Shown here: in pieces, positions 7,970 through 19,536 of the stretch
Layout of the letters: every line of letters begins with the position of its first letter
Position numbering within the stretch: position 1 is the stretch's first letter
Assembly (NCBI RefSeq): GCF_014650035.1
Contig: NZ_BMUE01000003.1
Span: forward strand, 124,001-188,000
Source: Streptomyces lucensis JCM 4490
Lineage (GTDB): Bacteria; Actinomycetota; Actinomycetes; Streptomycetales; Streptomycetaceae
Direction: 5' to 3'
Length of the DNA: 64,000 nt
Notes under the pieces: generated by a model
Seen by the model: only the letters and a program-made list of their open reading frames with translations
Database searches by the model: none
What the model was told of the DNA's origin: nothing
Translations under genes and position numbers: made by a program

Positions 7970-8962
7970 ATGAGGATGCTGATCAACGTGCCGGAGACCG
8001 TCGTGGCGGACGCGCTGCGCGGCATGGCGGCCGCGTACCCCGATCTGACGGTGGACGTGGAGAACCGGGTGATCGTCCGGCGGGACGCGCCCGTGGCCGG
8101 GCAGGTCGGCCTGGTGTCGGGCGGCGGATCCGGGCACGAGCCGTTGCACGGCGGGTTCGTCGGCCCGGGCATGCTGTCCGCCGCCTGCCCCGGGGAGGTC
8201 TTCACCTCACCGGTGCCGGACCAGATGGCCCGCGCCGCGGCCGCCGTGGACAGCGGGGCCGGGGTGCTGTTCATCGTGAAGAACTACACCGGCGACGTAC
8301 TCAACTTCGACATGGCCGCCGAGCTGGCCGAGGACGAGGGCGTCCAGGTCGCCAAGGTGCTCGTGAACGACGACGTGGCCGTCACCGACAGCCTCTACAC
8401 GGCCGGCCGGCGCGGCACCGGCGGGACCCTGTTCGTGGAGAAGATCGCGGGCGCCGCGGCGGCGGAGGGCCGGACGCTGGAACGGGTGGAGTCCATCGCC
8501 CGCCAGGTGAACGAGAACTCCCGCAGCTTCGGTGTGGCGCTCAGCGCCTGCACGACGCCGGCGAAGGGCAGCCCCACCTTCGACCTGCCGGACGGCGAGC
8601 TGGAGCTGGGCATCGGCATCCACGGCGAACCGGGCCGGGAGCGGCGCCCGATGATGACTTCCGGGGAGATCGCCGACTTCGCGGTGAACGCGATCCTGGA
8701 GGACATGCCCCCGAGCAGTCCCGTGCTCGTGCTGGTCAACGGCATGGGCGCGACTCCGCTGCTGGAGCTGTTCGGGTTCAACGCCGAGGTGCAGCGGGTG
8801 CTGCGCGAGCGCGGTGTCGCCGTGGCCCGCACCCTCGTGGGCAACTACGTCACCTCCCTGGACATGGCGGGCACTTCGGTGACGCTGTGCCAGGTCGACG
8901 AGGAACTGCTGCGTCTGTGGGACGCGCCGGTGCGGACCCCTGCGTTGCGCTGGGGGATGTGA
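7970..8962 (+). CDS. dhaK: Dihydroxyacetone kinase subunit DhaK
   Basis: 330 residues, the usual length for the substrate-binding subunit of PTS-dependent dihydroxyacetone kinase. The phosphate/substrate loop G-G-G-S-G-H-E-P is at residues 51-58. G-I-G-I-H-G-E-P contains His218, the residue that forms a covalent hemiaminal with dihydroxyacetone in E. coli DhaK. AGGGAGA precedes the ATG. It is the first gene of dhaKLM; the complex phosphorylates dihydroxyacetone using phosphate passed from the PTS via DhaM and the ADP bound to DhaL. It is cytoplasmic. Confidence 0.95.
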   Translation: MRMLINVPETVVADALRGMAAAYPDLTVDVENRVIVRRDAPVAGQVGLVSGGGSGHEPLHGGFVGPGMLSAACPGEVFTSPVPDQMARAAAAVDSGAGVLFIVKNYTGDVLNFDMAAELAEDEGVQVAKVLVNDDVAVTDSLYTAGRRGTGGTLFVEKIAGAAAAEGRTLERVESIARQVNENSRSFGVALSACTTPAKGSPTFDLPDGELELGIGIHGEPGRERRPMMTSGEIADFAVNAILEDMPPSSPVLVLVNGMGATPLLELFGFNAEVQRVLRERGVAVARTLVGNYVTSLDMAGTSVTLCQVDEELLRLWDAPVRTPALRWGM

Positions 8963-9029
8963 TACCGCGGACCAGGTGATCACGGAATCCCGCATGCCGG
9001 TCGACAGCCCTACCACGCAAGGAGATCAA

Positions 9030-9644
9030 GTGCTCGACGCCGACTTCTTCCGCCGTTGGATGACGGTGGCCGCCGCGTCCGTCGACCGCGAGGCGGACCG
9101 GCTCACCGCCCTCGACGCGGCCATCGGGGACGCCGACCACGGCAGCAATCTGCAGCGTGGGTTCCGGGCCGTGACGGCCGCGCTGGAGAAGGAGGCGACG
9201 GACACACCGGGTGCCGTCCTGACGCTGGCGGGGCGGCAGCTGATCTCGACGGTCGGCGGCGCCGCCGGGCCGCTCTACGGCACCTTGCTGCGCCGGTCCG
9301 GCAAGGCGCTCGGCGATGCCGCAGAGGTCGGCACGCCGCAGCTGGCCGAGGCGCTGCGCGCGGGGGTGGACGGGGTGATGGCCCTCGGCGGGGCGGCTCC
9401 CGGCGACAAGACCATGCTGGACGCCCTGATCCCCGCCGTGGACGCGCTCGCCGACGGCTTCGCCGCGGCGCGGGCGGCCGCCGAGGCGGGTGCGGTGGCC
9501 ACCGTCCCGCTGCAGGCCCGCAAGGGCCGGGCGAGCTACCTCGGCGAGCGCAGCATCGGCCACCAGGACCCGGGGGCGACCTCGTCGGCGCTGCTGATCG
9601 CCGCGCTCGAGGAAGCGGCCTCGGGGGCGGAGGGCTCACGGTGA
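9030..9644 (+). CDS. dhaL: Dihydroxyacetone kinase subunit DhaL
   Basis: 204 residues. The segment D-A-A-I-G-D-A-D-H-G-S-N near residue 30 supplies the aspartates and histidine that hold Mg-ADP in DhaL; G-G-A-A-G-P-L-Y-G and the C-terminal G-H-Q-D-P-G-A are family blocks. The GTG at 9030 is chosen because AAGGAG lies 5 bases upstream; an in-frame ATG at 8976 lacks such a site. The stop overlaps the GTG of dhaM (GTGA), so DhaL and DhaM are probably made in equal amounts. Confidence 0.95.
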   Translation: MLDADFFRRWMTVAAASVDREADRLTALDAAIGDADHGSNLQRGFRAVTAALEKEATDTPGAVLTLAGRQLISTVGGAAGPLYGTLLRRSGKALGDAAEVGTPQLAEALRAGVDGVMALGGAAPGDKTMLDALIPAVDALADGFAAARAAAEAGAVATVPLQARKGRASYLGERSIGHQDPGATSSALLIAALEEAASGAEGSR

Positions 9645-10051
9645 GCGACGGCAAGCCGGTCGGGATCGTGCTGGTGTCCCACAGCGCGGAGGTCGCCGCC
9701 TCGGTGGCGGAGCTGGCGAAGGGGCTGGCGGGCGGGGCCGAGGCGGTGCCCGTGGCCGCGGCGGGCGGCAGGGAGGGCGGCGGGCTCGGCACCAGCGCCG
9801 AGCTGATCTCCGCCGCCGCCGCCTCGGCCGACCGGGGCGGCGGGGTCGCGGTGCTCACGGACCTGGGCAGTGCCGTGCTCACCGTGAAGGCACTGCTCGC
9901 CGAGGGCGACGAGCTGCCGGAGGGCACGCGGCTGGTGGACGCCCCGTTCCTGGAGGGCGCGGTGGCCGCGGTCGTCACCGCGGCCACGGGTGCAGGCCTG
10001 GACGCTGTGGAGGCGGCGGCGACGGAGGCGTACGGCTACCGGAAGGTGTGA
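9641..10051 (+). CDS. dhaM: PTS-dependent dihydroxyacetone kinase phosphotransferase DhaM
   Basis: 136 residues, a single EIIA-mannose-like domain. The phosphorylated histidine is His14 in V-L-V-S-H-S; L-G-T-S-A-E-L and T-D-L-G-S-A-V-L-T are family blocks. Unlike E. coli DhaM it has no HPr or EI-like domain, so it must take phosphate from the cell's general HPr. It is the last gene of dhaKLM, overlapping dhaL by four bases and followed by a hairpin shared with the convergent chitosanase gene. Confidence 0.93.
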   Translation: MSDGKPVGIVLVSHSAEVAASVAELAKGLAGGAEAVPVAAAGGREGGGLGTSAELISAAAASADRGGGVAVLTDLGSAVLTVKALLAEGDELPEGTRLVDAPFLEGAVAAVVTAATGAGLDAVEAAATEAYGYRKV

Positions 10052-10085
10052 CGGGACACGGCCCGTGTCGGGACCCCGTGTCCCG
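10052..10085. terminator. Bidirectional hairpin between dhaM and chitosanase genes
   Basis: CGGGACACGG (10052-10061) pairs with CCGTGTCCCG (10076-10085) in the 44-base gap between convergent genes. There is no T-run, as is usual in Streptomyces. Confidence 0.6.
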
Positions 10086-10095
10086 GCACGGCGGG

Positions 10096-10845
10096 TCATC
10101 CGTCCCCGTCACCGCCGTTCTCACCGTCCCCGCCATCGTCCCCGTCCTCGACGAAACGCCTGGCCAGCCGCTCCCCCGCCGCCACCGCCGCCGCGTGGTT
10201 CTCGATCGGGAGCACCCGGGAGTCCTTGAAGACGATGTAGGTGACTCCCGAGTCCGTGCCGCCGTCGAGCGGGTTCGCCCGGATACCGAGGGCCCGCGCG
10301 GTGGCGTAGGAGGCCTCGCCGATGATGTCGCGCGGGCCGGTGTCGCCGACCACGGCGTACCGCACCCGGTCCCGGTAGACGACGGCCACGACGGAGCCGC
10401 CCCGCACGCCCTGTGCGAGGGGGTTCCAGATGCGGCTGGGCGCCGGGATCACGATGTAGGGGAGCTTCTCGGCGTTCAGGTGGCGGCCGTCGGACTGCTG
10501 ATAGGCGGTGGCGGCGGCGAACAGCGGGTCGGTGCGGCGGTTGCAGCGGGCGGTGGACTGTCCGTCGCAGTCGACGTCCAGGTCGGACTTCCAGTAGACG
10601 GCGTCCCTGGTGCCGCAGACGGGCACGTTCGCACGGCTGTCGGCGTCCGAGCGGTAGCGGCCCCGGGAGACCTGGGTGCACGGGCCGAGCCGGGCCAGCA
10701 GATCGGCGGCGGAGACGGCGCTCTCGCCGCGCGGCCGGGGCTCCTGCCGGGGCGGGACGGCGGCGGCCGTGGCGGGCAGCGACGCGGGGGCGAGCAGGGC
10801 GGCGCCGGCCACGGCCAGCGTCAGCGACGGGACACGCACACGCAC
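10096..10845 (-). CDS. Secreted glycoside hydrolase family 75 (chitosanase)
   Basis: 249 residues with a signal peptide (about 1-29, ending A-T-A-A-A). GH75 features: Y-W-K-S-D-L-D-V-D-C-D-G (85-96), Y-I-V-I-P, and V-G-D-T-G-P-R-D-I-I-G-E with Asp168 and Glu177, spaced nine apart like the catalytic Asp and Glu known in fungal GH75 chitosanase. It probably hydrolyses chitosan outside the cell. The last 17 residues are almost only D, G, E and N, an unusual acidic tail. The start is GTG with a GGAGAGGG site. It diverges from the FN3 lipoprotein gene at 11258, and a DasR-like palindrome lies in the gap. Confidence 0.88.
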   Translation of the reverse strand: MRVRVPSLTLAVAGAALLAPASLPATAAAVPPRQEPRPRGESAVSAADLLARLGPCTQVSRGRYRSDADSRANVPVCGTRDAVYWKSDLDVDCDGQSTARCNRRTDPLFAAATAYQQSDGRHLNAEKLPYIVIPAPSRIWNPLAQGVRGGSVVAVVYRDRVRYAVVGDTGPRDIIGEASYATARALGIRANPLDGGTDSGVTYIVFKDSRVLPIENHAAAVAAGERLARRFVEDGDDGGDGENGGDGDG

Positions 10846-11177
10846 GATGAGAGACCCTCTCCTCGGGGACGCGGGGACCCGCCCACTGTGGTGTGTGCCG
10901 GGGCTCGTGGCCCTCCGGGCCGCACCGAAGAGGCCGGATGGAGCACGTTTCTGACACCCGGTGAGGGGACAACAGGGGCCGGGGCGTCCGGGCCGGTGCC
11001 GGCCCGGACCCCCGGCCGTCCACGTCGGCGCGGGATCGGCGACGACAGCGTGTCCGCGCCACGGGCGGCGAACTTCCCCTCGTTCCGGGGGAGTTCAGCC
11101 GCAGGCAGGTTCAGCATACGTAACTTCCCCGGCCGGCCACCAGCACGGCCACCCGAACGGCCGCTCGCGCCGCCCTC

Positions 11178-11218
11178 TTGCCGGGGCCGCACACGCCGGG
11201 CCATATTGGTCCGGACCT
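11178..11218 (+). promoter_or_regulatory. Promoter with DasR-like palindrome before the FN3 lipoprotein gene
   Basis: The 412-base gap 10846-11257 holds no gene. A TTGCCG box (11178-11183) and CATATT box (11202-11207) are 18 bases apart. TGGTCCGGACCT (11207-11218) follows directly, with the perfect palindrome GGTCCGGACC at 11208-11217. It resembles the DasR-responsive element TGGTCTAGACCA, with CG for TA at the centre, and would overlap the transcription start. Whether the divergent chitosanase responds to it is unknown. Confidence 0.5.
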
Positions 11219-11257
11219 TTTCCGAGATGCCGATGCCGTCCCCGGGAGGGCAGAGCC

Positions 11258-12232
11258 GTGCGACGCGTTCCCCTCCCGCCCGTACTGGCCTGCGGGGCCC
11301 TGCTGCTCGTCGCGTCCTGCGGCTGGGGCCGGCCCGCCGGCGGGGACGAGGGCCGGGCGCCCGGGGCGCCGGCCGGGGTGACCGCGGCGGCGGGCAGCGC
11401 CACCAGCGTGCACGTGATGTGGAACGCCGTCACGGACACGCCCGGCATCCGCGTCTACGAGATATTCCGCGGCGCCACGAAGGTGAAGGAGGTGCCGGGT
11501 TCGCAGCACATGGTGGACGTCACCAGGCTCAGGCCGTCCACCGTGTACGCGTTCACCGTGCGGGCCCGGGACACCCAGGGGCGCCTCGGCCCGCCGAGCC
11601 GGGCGGTGCGGGCCCGTACACCGGCCATGACTGCGGCCGACCGGTCGGCACCGAGCCGGCCGCCCGGTCCCGCCGGGCGGGCCGTCGGCAGTCGCGCGGT
11701 GCGACTGTCCTGGGGCGCGTCCCGGGACGACCGGGGCGTGGTGTCGTACGACGTCCACCAGGGCGGTGTGAAGATCCACAGCGTCGGCGGGAACCGGACC
11801 GCGACCGTGGTCACCGGACTGCGTCCCGGCACCGCCTACGTCTTCACGGTGCGGGCCCGGGACGCCGCCGGGAACGTCTCCGCGGCGAGCGGCACGGTCC
11901 GTCTCGCCACCCCGGGCACCGACGACGGCCGGGCCACCGCACCCACCGGCTTCACCGCGGCCACCCACCGCGCGGGCGGGGCCTACTACATCGACCTGTC
12001 CTGGGTCCCGCCCCGCACGGACGGTCTGGTCACCGAGTACCGCGTCCAGCTCGACGGGGCCGCGGCCACCTCGCTGGTGTGGGGCGGCACCCCGCCGCGC
12101 GGCCGGGCACACTACAGCTTCTACGCGGGCCGGACCGCCGGAGAGGAACACCGGGTGCGGCTGCGGGCGCGGCTGCCCGACGGGACCTGGGGCGGCTATT
12201 CGGCGGAGCGGACCGTGACCACGGAAGGCTGA
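11258..12232 (+). CDS. Fibronectin type III domain lipoprotein
   Basis: 324 residues. The N-terminus V-R-R-V-P-L-P-P is followed by a hydrophobic stretch and a lipobox V-A-S-C (Cys21), so it is a predicted lipoprotein. Three FN3 modules follow: about 35-125, 135-220 and 225-324; the first two end in T-V-Y-A-F-T-V-R-A-R-D and T-A-Y-V-F-T-V-R-A-R-D. No catalytic domain is visible. FN3 modules are common in secreted polysaccharide hydrolases, so it may help bind a polymer or act as a cell-surface adhesin. GTG is chosen because GGGAGGG lies upstream and the lipobox is then correctly placed. Confidence 0.82.
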   Translation: MRRVPLPPVLACGALLLVASCGWGRPAGGDEGRAPGAPAGVTAAAGSATSVHVMWNAVTDTPGIRVYEIFRGATKVKEVPGSQHMVDVTRLRPSTVYAFTVRARDTQGRLGPPSRAVRARTPAMTAADRSAPSRPPGPAGRAVGSRAVRLSWGASRDDRGVVSYDVHQGGVKIHSVGGNRTATVVTGLRPGTAYVFTVRARDAAGNVSAASGTVRLATPGTDDGRATAPTGFTAATHRAGGAYYIDLSWVPPRTDGLVTEYRVQLDGAAATSLVWGGTPPRGRAHYSFYAGRTAGEEHRVRLRARLPDGTWGGYSAERTVTTEG

Positions 12233-12414
12233 CGGGCGCACGCCGTCGGCGTGTCGCCTTGCGCCGGACGGCGGAAGGCGTCACCCGAGCGGGCGTGTCC
12301 CGAGTGCGGGCGGCCCCGGCACCGCGTTTGCTGCGGTTGAGGCAGCACGGACGACTCCCGACCCTACGGCGGCGCACATGACGTACCGCCAACCGTGCCG
12401 TCGGAGGCAAGCCC

Positions 12415-12954
12415 ATGGACAACTCGCGACTTCTCCTCCGTTCCGGCCTGACGCTGGCGGCCGCCGCCACGCTCCCGGCCGCGCTCGCCGGGCCGTCCGC
12501 CGCGGCCTCGGGCATCTCCGTGAGCACCACCGGATCCACCGTGTCGGTGGTCACCAGCGCGTGCACCCAGATCAACGGCAGCTGGGGCAGCGCGGCGCTG
12601 CTCACGAGCCGTCAGGCGAGCTTCTCCCAGGGCCGCCAGGTGGCCCTGTCGGGCACGACCGTCAGCCAGTCCGCGGCCTGGACGGGGGTGAGCCCGGGGA
12701 CCTACACCGTGGTCGTGGTCTGCTCCAGCGGCAGCACCGCGGGCAGCCAGTCGGTCATCGTCTCCGCCTCCTCGCGCCCGACGATCTCGGCGACGACCAA
12801 GCCGGCCCCCTCCCGGGGTGTGGCGGGCGGTCTGGGCGGGGCCGTCCGCGACTACGGCGCGCTGACACTGGGCATCGGCGCGGCCCTGGTCGGCGCCGGT
12901 GCCGTCGCCGCGGGCTGGTTCCTGCGCCGCCGCTCGAAGCCGTACCGGCTCTGA
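12415..12954 (+). CDS. Cell-surface protein of unknown function with signal peptide and C-terminal anchor
   Basis: 179 residues. A signal peptide (1-31, ending S-A-A-A) is followed by a serine/threonine/valine-rich domain with two cysteines (C50 and C102) that could form a disulfide. A flexible P/S/T segment, one hydrophobic helix (about 149-171) and a basic end R-R-R-S-K-P-Y-R-L complete it. This topology suggests a small Ig-like domain displayed on the outside of the membrane; the tail is not a clear sortase signal because LPxTG is missing. GGAGG lies 10 bases before the ATG. I do not recognise the family. Confidence 0.75.
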   Translation: MDNSRLLLRSGLTLAAAATLPAALAGPSAAASGISVSTTGSTVSVVTSACTQINGSWGSAALLTSRQASFSQGRQVALSGTTVSQSAAWTGVSPGTYTVVVVCSSGSTAGSQSVIVSASSRPTISATTKPAPSRGVAGGLGGAVRDYGALTLGIGAALVGAGAVAAGWFLRRRSKPYRL

Positions 12955-12984
12955 AACACCGCCGCGCGTCCCGGCCGGCGGCCG

Positions 12985-13557
12985 TCAGCCGTCGGCCGGC
13001 TCGCGGTTCCCCGCTCCCTCGCCGGACAGTTCGGCGAACTCCGACAGGGCGTGGGTGAGCCACTGGGTCCAGAACGTCTCCAGGTCGATGCCGGCCCGCA
13101 GGACCAGATGGCGCAGCCGGTCCTGCGGGCTGTCCCGGTCCGGCGGGAAGTCGCGGTCCTCGATCTCCTGATACTTGGCCAGCTGACGCCGGTGCAGTTC
13201 CAGATGGCGGCGCAGATCGGCCTCCAGGCCCCCCGTGCCGACCACGGCCGCGGCGCGCAGCCGCAGGAACAGGACGTCCCGGTGGGGCTTGGGATCGTGC
13301 GCGGCCGCGGTCCAGCGCGCCAGTTCGGCGCGGCCCGCGGGCAGGACCTCGTAGTTCTTGCGCTGCCCGCGGGCCGGCTGCTCGGCCGGCAGCGTGCGGA
13401 TGAGCCCTTCCGCCTCCAGTCTCCCCAGCTCGCGGTAGATCTGCTGGTGCGTCGCGGACCAGAAGTAGCCGATCGACTTGTCGAACCGGCGCGTCAGCTC
13501 CAGCCCCGACGACGGCTTTTCCAGCAGGGCGGTGAGGATCGCGTGCGGGAGTGACAT
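12985..13557 (-). CDS. PadR-family transcriptional regulator
   Basis: 190 residues. The winged-helix N-terminus is M-S-L-P-H-A-I-L-T-A-L-L with S-S-G-L-E-L-T-R-R-F and Q-I-Y-R-E-L-G-R-L, a PadR hallmark; the C-terminal helical part is the Vir_act_alpha_C dimerisation domain. The gene lies 31 bases downstream of fadH on the same strand and probably controls it; a perfect palindrome upstream of fadH is its best candidate operator. A TAGGAT box stands 6 bases before the ATG on the coding strand, so a separate leaderless transcript is possible. Confidence 0.88.
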   Translation of the reverse strand: MSLPHAILTALLEKPSSGLELTRRFDKSIGYFWSATHQQIYRELGRLEAEGLIRTLPAEQPARGQRKNYEVLPAGRAELARWTAAAHDPKPHRDVLFLRLRAAAVVGTGGLEADLRRHLELHRRQLAKYQEIEDRDFPPDRDSPQDRLRHLVLRAGIDLETFWTQWLTHALSEFAELSGEGAGNREPADG

Positions 13558-13588
13558 GGACTCATCCTAGGGATGCCGGACGCGGACC

Positions 13589-16161
<2,573 letters not shown>

Positions 16162-16256
16162 GGATCGCTCCTCTCGTGGCCGCGCTGCGGTGGAACGGGG
16201 TACCCCGCCGAGCGGCGTCCATCCTCAGGAAATCACCGCGGGCCCCGGCGCACACC

Positions 16257-17138
16257 TCAGCCGAGCGAGAACTTGTACGTCTTGCTGTCCGTCAGCACGC
16301 AGAAGCCGGGCGAGATAACGATCACCCGCAGGATGCCGGTGCGCCGGTCGTAGTCGATGCCCTCCGCCTCGAAGCCGCCCGGGCAGGCGCTGCGCAGCGG
16401 CAGCGGGCGCAGCGCCGTGACATGGCCGGAGACGTCCGCGGAGCCGTTCGGCGGGGCGGAGAGGTCGATGCGCAGCAGCGGCTTGGTGATGCCGAACAGG
16501 CTCCCGTCGGGGTCGTCGGAGGAGCACAGCAGGGTCGTGGGGCCGGAGAAGTCGCAGCCCTGCACGTCGCGGACGGCGTGGTCGAGGCCGACGGCCGAGA
16601 CCTGCGGGAGGTTCGCCGACGGCGAGGTGCTCGCGTTGACCCCCGGGGTCGGGAAGACCAGCAGCCGGGTCATCGTGCCCCACTCCCCCGCCAGCATCCA
16701 CTGGCCGTCGGGCGAGACGGCGTCCCAGGAGTTGTTCAGGGCCTCGCCGGGACCGAGCGCGTGGACGTACTCCGACCAGGCGCCGCCGGGCGCCCGCACG
16801 CGGAACATCTTCGAGTTGCCGTCGTCCCGCTGGTAGGGCTCGATGTAGTGGCCGTCGTACGAGGCGTCCGGGTCACCGACGTGGTTCCAGCCGCGAGTGG
16901 AGAGACCCAGCGGGACGGTGCCGATGCCGGTGTAGCGGTTGGGGCTGTTCGCCGGCACCTCCACCGAGGCCAGGCCCTGGCTCTCGGTCAGCGGATCGGC
17001 GCGGTCCGAGCCGATCTCGGTCCAGGTGTCCGCCGCGGCGGCCGGCGGGGTCGCGGCGAGGGACACGACTGCGGCGGTGGCGAGGGTGACGAGTCCGGCG
17101 AGGACTGCGTGGCAACGTTGCCGGGCGGGCGCGGGCAT
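16257..17138 (-). CDS. Secreted protein of unknown function
   Basis: 293 residues with a clear signal peptide (about 1-34, ending P-P-A-A-A-A). The mature part is about 260 residues, rich in G, D and W, with repeated short blocks such as S-P-D-G-Q-W-M-L-A-G-E-W and L-L-C-S-S-D-D-P-D-G-S-L-F-G, which suggests a beta-propeller-like extracellular domain. Four cysteines in the mature part could form disulfides. No catalytic signature is recognisable. ATG at 17138 is chosen because GAGGAG lies upstream and gives a good signal peptide; an ATG 30 bases earlier is weaker. Confidence 0.75.
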   Translation of the reverse strand: MPAPARQRCHAVLAGLVTLATAAVVSLAATPPAAAADTWTEIGSDRADPLTESQGLASVEVPANSPNRYTGIGTVPLGLSTRGWNHVGDPDASYDGHYIEPYQRDDGNSKMFRVRAPGGAWSEYVHALGPGEALNNSWDAVSPDGQWMLAGEWGTMTRLLVFPTPGVNASTSPSANLPQVSAVGLDHAVRDVQGCDFSGPTTLLCSSDDPDGSLFGITKPLLRIDLSAPPNGSADVSGHVTALRPLPLRSACPGGFEAEGIDYDRRTGILRVIVISPGFCVLTDSKTYKFSLG

Positions 17139-17343
17139 GGCCGACTCCTCGGACGGGGATGGGGGCACTCGGTCGGCGGACAGTCTGGCGTGGCACGGTA
17201 GTCATGTACAGACCAAATGCGGAACATGGGTGTGAACTCTCACGGCGCACGGACTTCGCCCGGTACGGTCGGCCTCCGGGCGGTCCGCGTCGCGCGCACC
17301 CCCGGGTGGCCGCGTCGGCGGACGCCGGCCGCCGTGGTGAGGG

Positions 17344-19533
17344 ATGGTGGAGGTGGACGGCGAGGGCCTCGGAGAGTCGTGTGAGCGCGGTGGAACAAGG
17401 GGAGTCGGCACGGGGGACGGCGTGCCGTGCGAGCGGGCGAAGGCGGTGCGTGGCATGAGTGCAGCCGAGGCTCCGGTGTCCGAGGGCGAGGAGCCCGCGC
17501 GGGGGCCGCTGCGGCCGGGCGGGCTGCTCGACGTGCTGCGCGTCGCGTCGGTGGTGCTCGACAGCGACGGCCGGGTGGTGCTGTGGAGCCCGCAGGCGGA
17601 GGAGCTGTTCGGGTACTCCTCGCGGGAGGCCCTCGGCCAGTACGCGGCCCGGCTGATGGTGCACGAACGGCACATCAAGCTGGTCGGCAGACTCTTCGCC
17701 GACGTCATGCGCACCGGGCAGAGCTGGGCCGGCGGCTTCCCGATCCGGCGCAAGGACGGCAGCACCCGCCTGGTGGAGTTCCGCAACATGCGGCTGCTCG
17801 ACGACCGCGGTGACGTCTACGCCCTCGGGCTCGCCGCCGACCAGTCGACCGTACGGCGGCTGGAGCAGGACGTGGCCCTGTCCGAGCGGATGGTGGAGCA
17901 GTCACCGATCGGGTACGGCGTCCTGGACACGGACCTGCGCTTCGTCTCGGTGAACCCGGCCCTGGAGCGGATCAACGGCCTCCCGGCCGCCGACCACGTC
18001 GGCAAGGGGCTGCGGGAGGTGCTGCCGCCGGAGTACGCCGGCTCCCTGGAGGCCGTCGCCCGGCGGGTGCTGGAGACGGGCGTGGCCCTGGTCGACCACA
18101 CGCTCGTCGGCCGTACCGCCGCGGACCCCGGCCGGGACCACACGTGGTCGCACTCGCTGTACCGGCTCGAGGACACGATGGGCAACGTGCTCGGCGTGGC
18201 CGCCTCGCAGGTCGACGTCACCGAGCAGCACCGGACCTGGCTGGCGGCGGAGGCCGCGCGGCGCCGTCTCGCGGTCATCGCCGACGCCTCGGCGCGGATC
18301 GGTACGACGCTCGAGCTGGAGCGCACCGCCTGCGAGCTGGCCGAAGTCGCCGTACCGGACCTGGCGGACGTGGCGGCCGTGGACCTGCTGGACGCTGTGG
18401 TGGAGGGCCGGCCCAGCACGCTCAGTCCCTCGGAGTCGGCGGTGATCCGCGCGCTCGCCGTACGCCCGGCGGAGGACACCGACGCCGTGCGGGCCGCCGA
18501 CGAACCCGGCCGGATCGCCCGGTACGCGCCCGACCGCCTGGTCACCGAATGCGTCCGTACGGGCGAGGCGGTCCTCGTCCCGCGGGTGACGGAGGAGGAC
18601 CTGCCGCGCATCGCCCGCTCCGCCGAGGCGGCCGTGCTGCTGGGCCGTGCGGGCCTGCACTCCTACCTCGCGGTGCCCCTGATCGCGCGCGGCGAGGTCC
18701 TGGGCGCCCTCGACCTCAAACGCACCCGCAATCCGGCGCCTTTCGACGAGGACGACGTCCTGCTCGCCCGCGAACTGGCCGCCCGCGCGGCGGTGCAGAT
18801 CGACAACGCGCGCTGGTACCAGAACGCCCGCACCACCGCGCTCACCCTGCAGCGCAGCCTGCTGCCGAGCCATCCCCCGGTGACCACGGGCCTGGAAGTG
18901 GCCTCGCGGTACCAGCCCGCGGGCGCCACCAGCGAGGTGGGCGGCGACTGGTTCGACGTCATCCCGCTGGAGGGCGGCAGGACCGCGCTCGTGGTGGGCG
19001 ACGTGATGGGCAGCGGCATCAGCGCGGCCGCGACCATGGGCCGGCTGCGCACCGCGACGACCACCCTGGCCGCGCTCGGCCTCGACCCGGCCCTGCTGCT
19101 GGAGCACCTGGACAAGACGACCTCCGCCCTGGACCACTCCATCGCCACCTGCGTCTACGCCGTCCACGACCCGCAGCTGCGTCAGTGCCGGATCGCCAAC
19201 GCCGGCCACCTGCCGCCCGCCCGGGTGCGGCCGGGCCGTCCGCCGGAACTGCTCGACCTGCCCACCGGTGTGCCGCTCGGCGTGGGCGGGGTCGAGTTCT
19301 CCACCGTCACGGTCGATTTCGAGCCCGGTGACGTGCTGGTGTTCTACACCGACGGTCTGGTGGAGACCCGCCGTCACTCGCTGGACGAGCGGCTGGACTT
19401 CCTGCTCTCCCTGCTCGACGACCCCGCGCGCCCCCTGGAGGAGACCTGCGACCTCCTCCTGCGGACGCTGCACCAGCCCGACAACCACGACGACGTGGCC
19501 CTGCTCATCGCCCGGGCGCAGCGACTGCCGTAG
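17344..19533 (+). CDS. SpoIIE-family PP2C phosphatase with PAS and GAF domains
   Basis: 729 residues from the ATG at 17344; an in-frame ATG at 17455 (M-S-A-A-E-A-P) may be the true start because the first 37 residues look unstructured. PAS 1 (about 62-165: V-A-S-V-V-L-D-S-D-G-R-V) and PAS 2 (about 180-295) are followed by a GAF domain (about 310-490) and a PP2C/RsbU-like phosphatase (about 510-729) with G-G-D-W-F-D, G-D-V-M-G-S-G and F-Y-T-D-G-L-V-E, the metal-binding aspartates. Such proteins dephosphorylate anti-anti-sigma factors in response to signals. No partner kinase or anti-anti-sigma gene is adjacent. It ends 3 bases from the convergent methyltransferase gene. Confidence 0.9.
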   Translation: MVEVDGEGLGESCERGGTRGVGTGDGVPCERAKAVRGMSAAEAPVSEGEEPARGPLRPGGLLDVLRVASVVLDSDGRVVLWSPQAEELFGYSSREALGQYAARLMVHERHIKLVGRLFADVMRTGQSWAGGFPIRRKDGSTRLVEFRNMRLLDDRGDVYALGLAADQSTVRRLEQDVALSERMVEQSPIGYGVLDTDLRFVSVNPALERINGLPAADHVGKGLREVLPPEYAGSLEAVARRVLETGVALVDHTLVGRTAADPGRDHTWSHSLYRLEDTMGNVLGVAASQVDVTEQHRTWLAAEAARRRLAVIADASARIGTTLELERTACELAEVAVPDLADVAAVDLLDAVVEGRPSTLSPSESAVIRALAVRPAEDTDAVRAADEPGRIARYAPDRLVTECVRTGEAVLVPRVTEEDLPRIARSAEAAVLLGRAGLHSYLAVPLIARGEVLGALDLKRTRNPAPFDEDDVLLARELAARAAVQIDNARWYQNARTTALTLQRSLLPSHPPVTTGLEVASRYQPAGATSEVGGDWFDVIPLEGGRTALVVGDVMGSGISAAATMGRLRTATTTLAALGLDPALLLEHLDKTTSALDHSIATCVYAVHDPQLRQCRIANAGHLPPARVRPGRPPELLDLPTGVPLGVGGVEFSTVTVDFEPGDVLVFYTDGLVETRRHSLDERLDFLLSLLDDPARPLEETCDLLLRTLHQPDNHDDVALLIARAQRLP

Positions 19534-19536
19534 CGG

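Noticed and set aside
10048..12381. A 777-codon plus-strand open frame across the chitosanase and FN3 genes
   Set aside because: No motif, low-complexity, and it covers two well supported genes in other frames.
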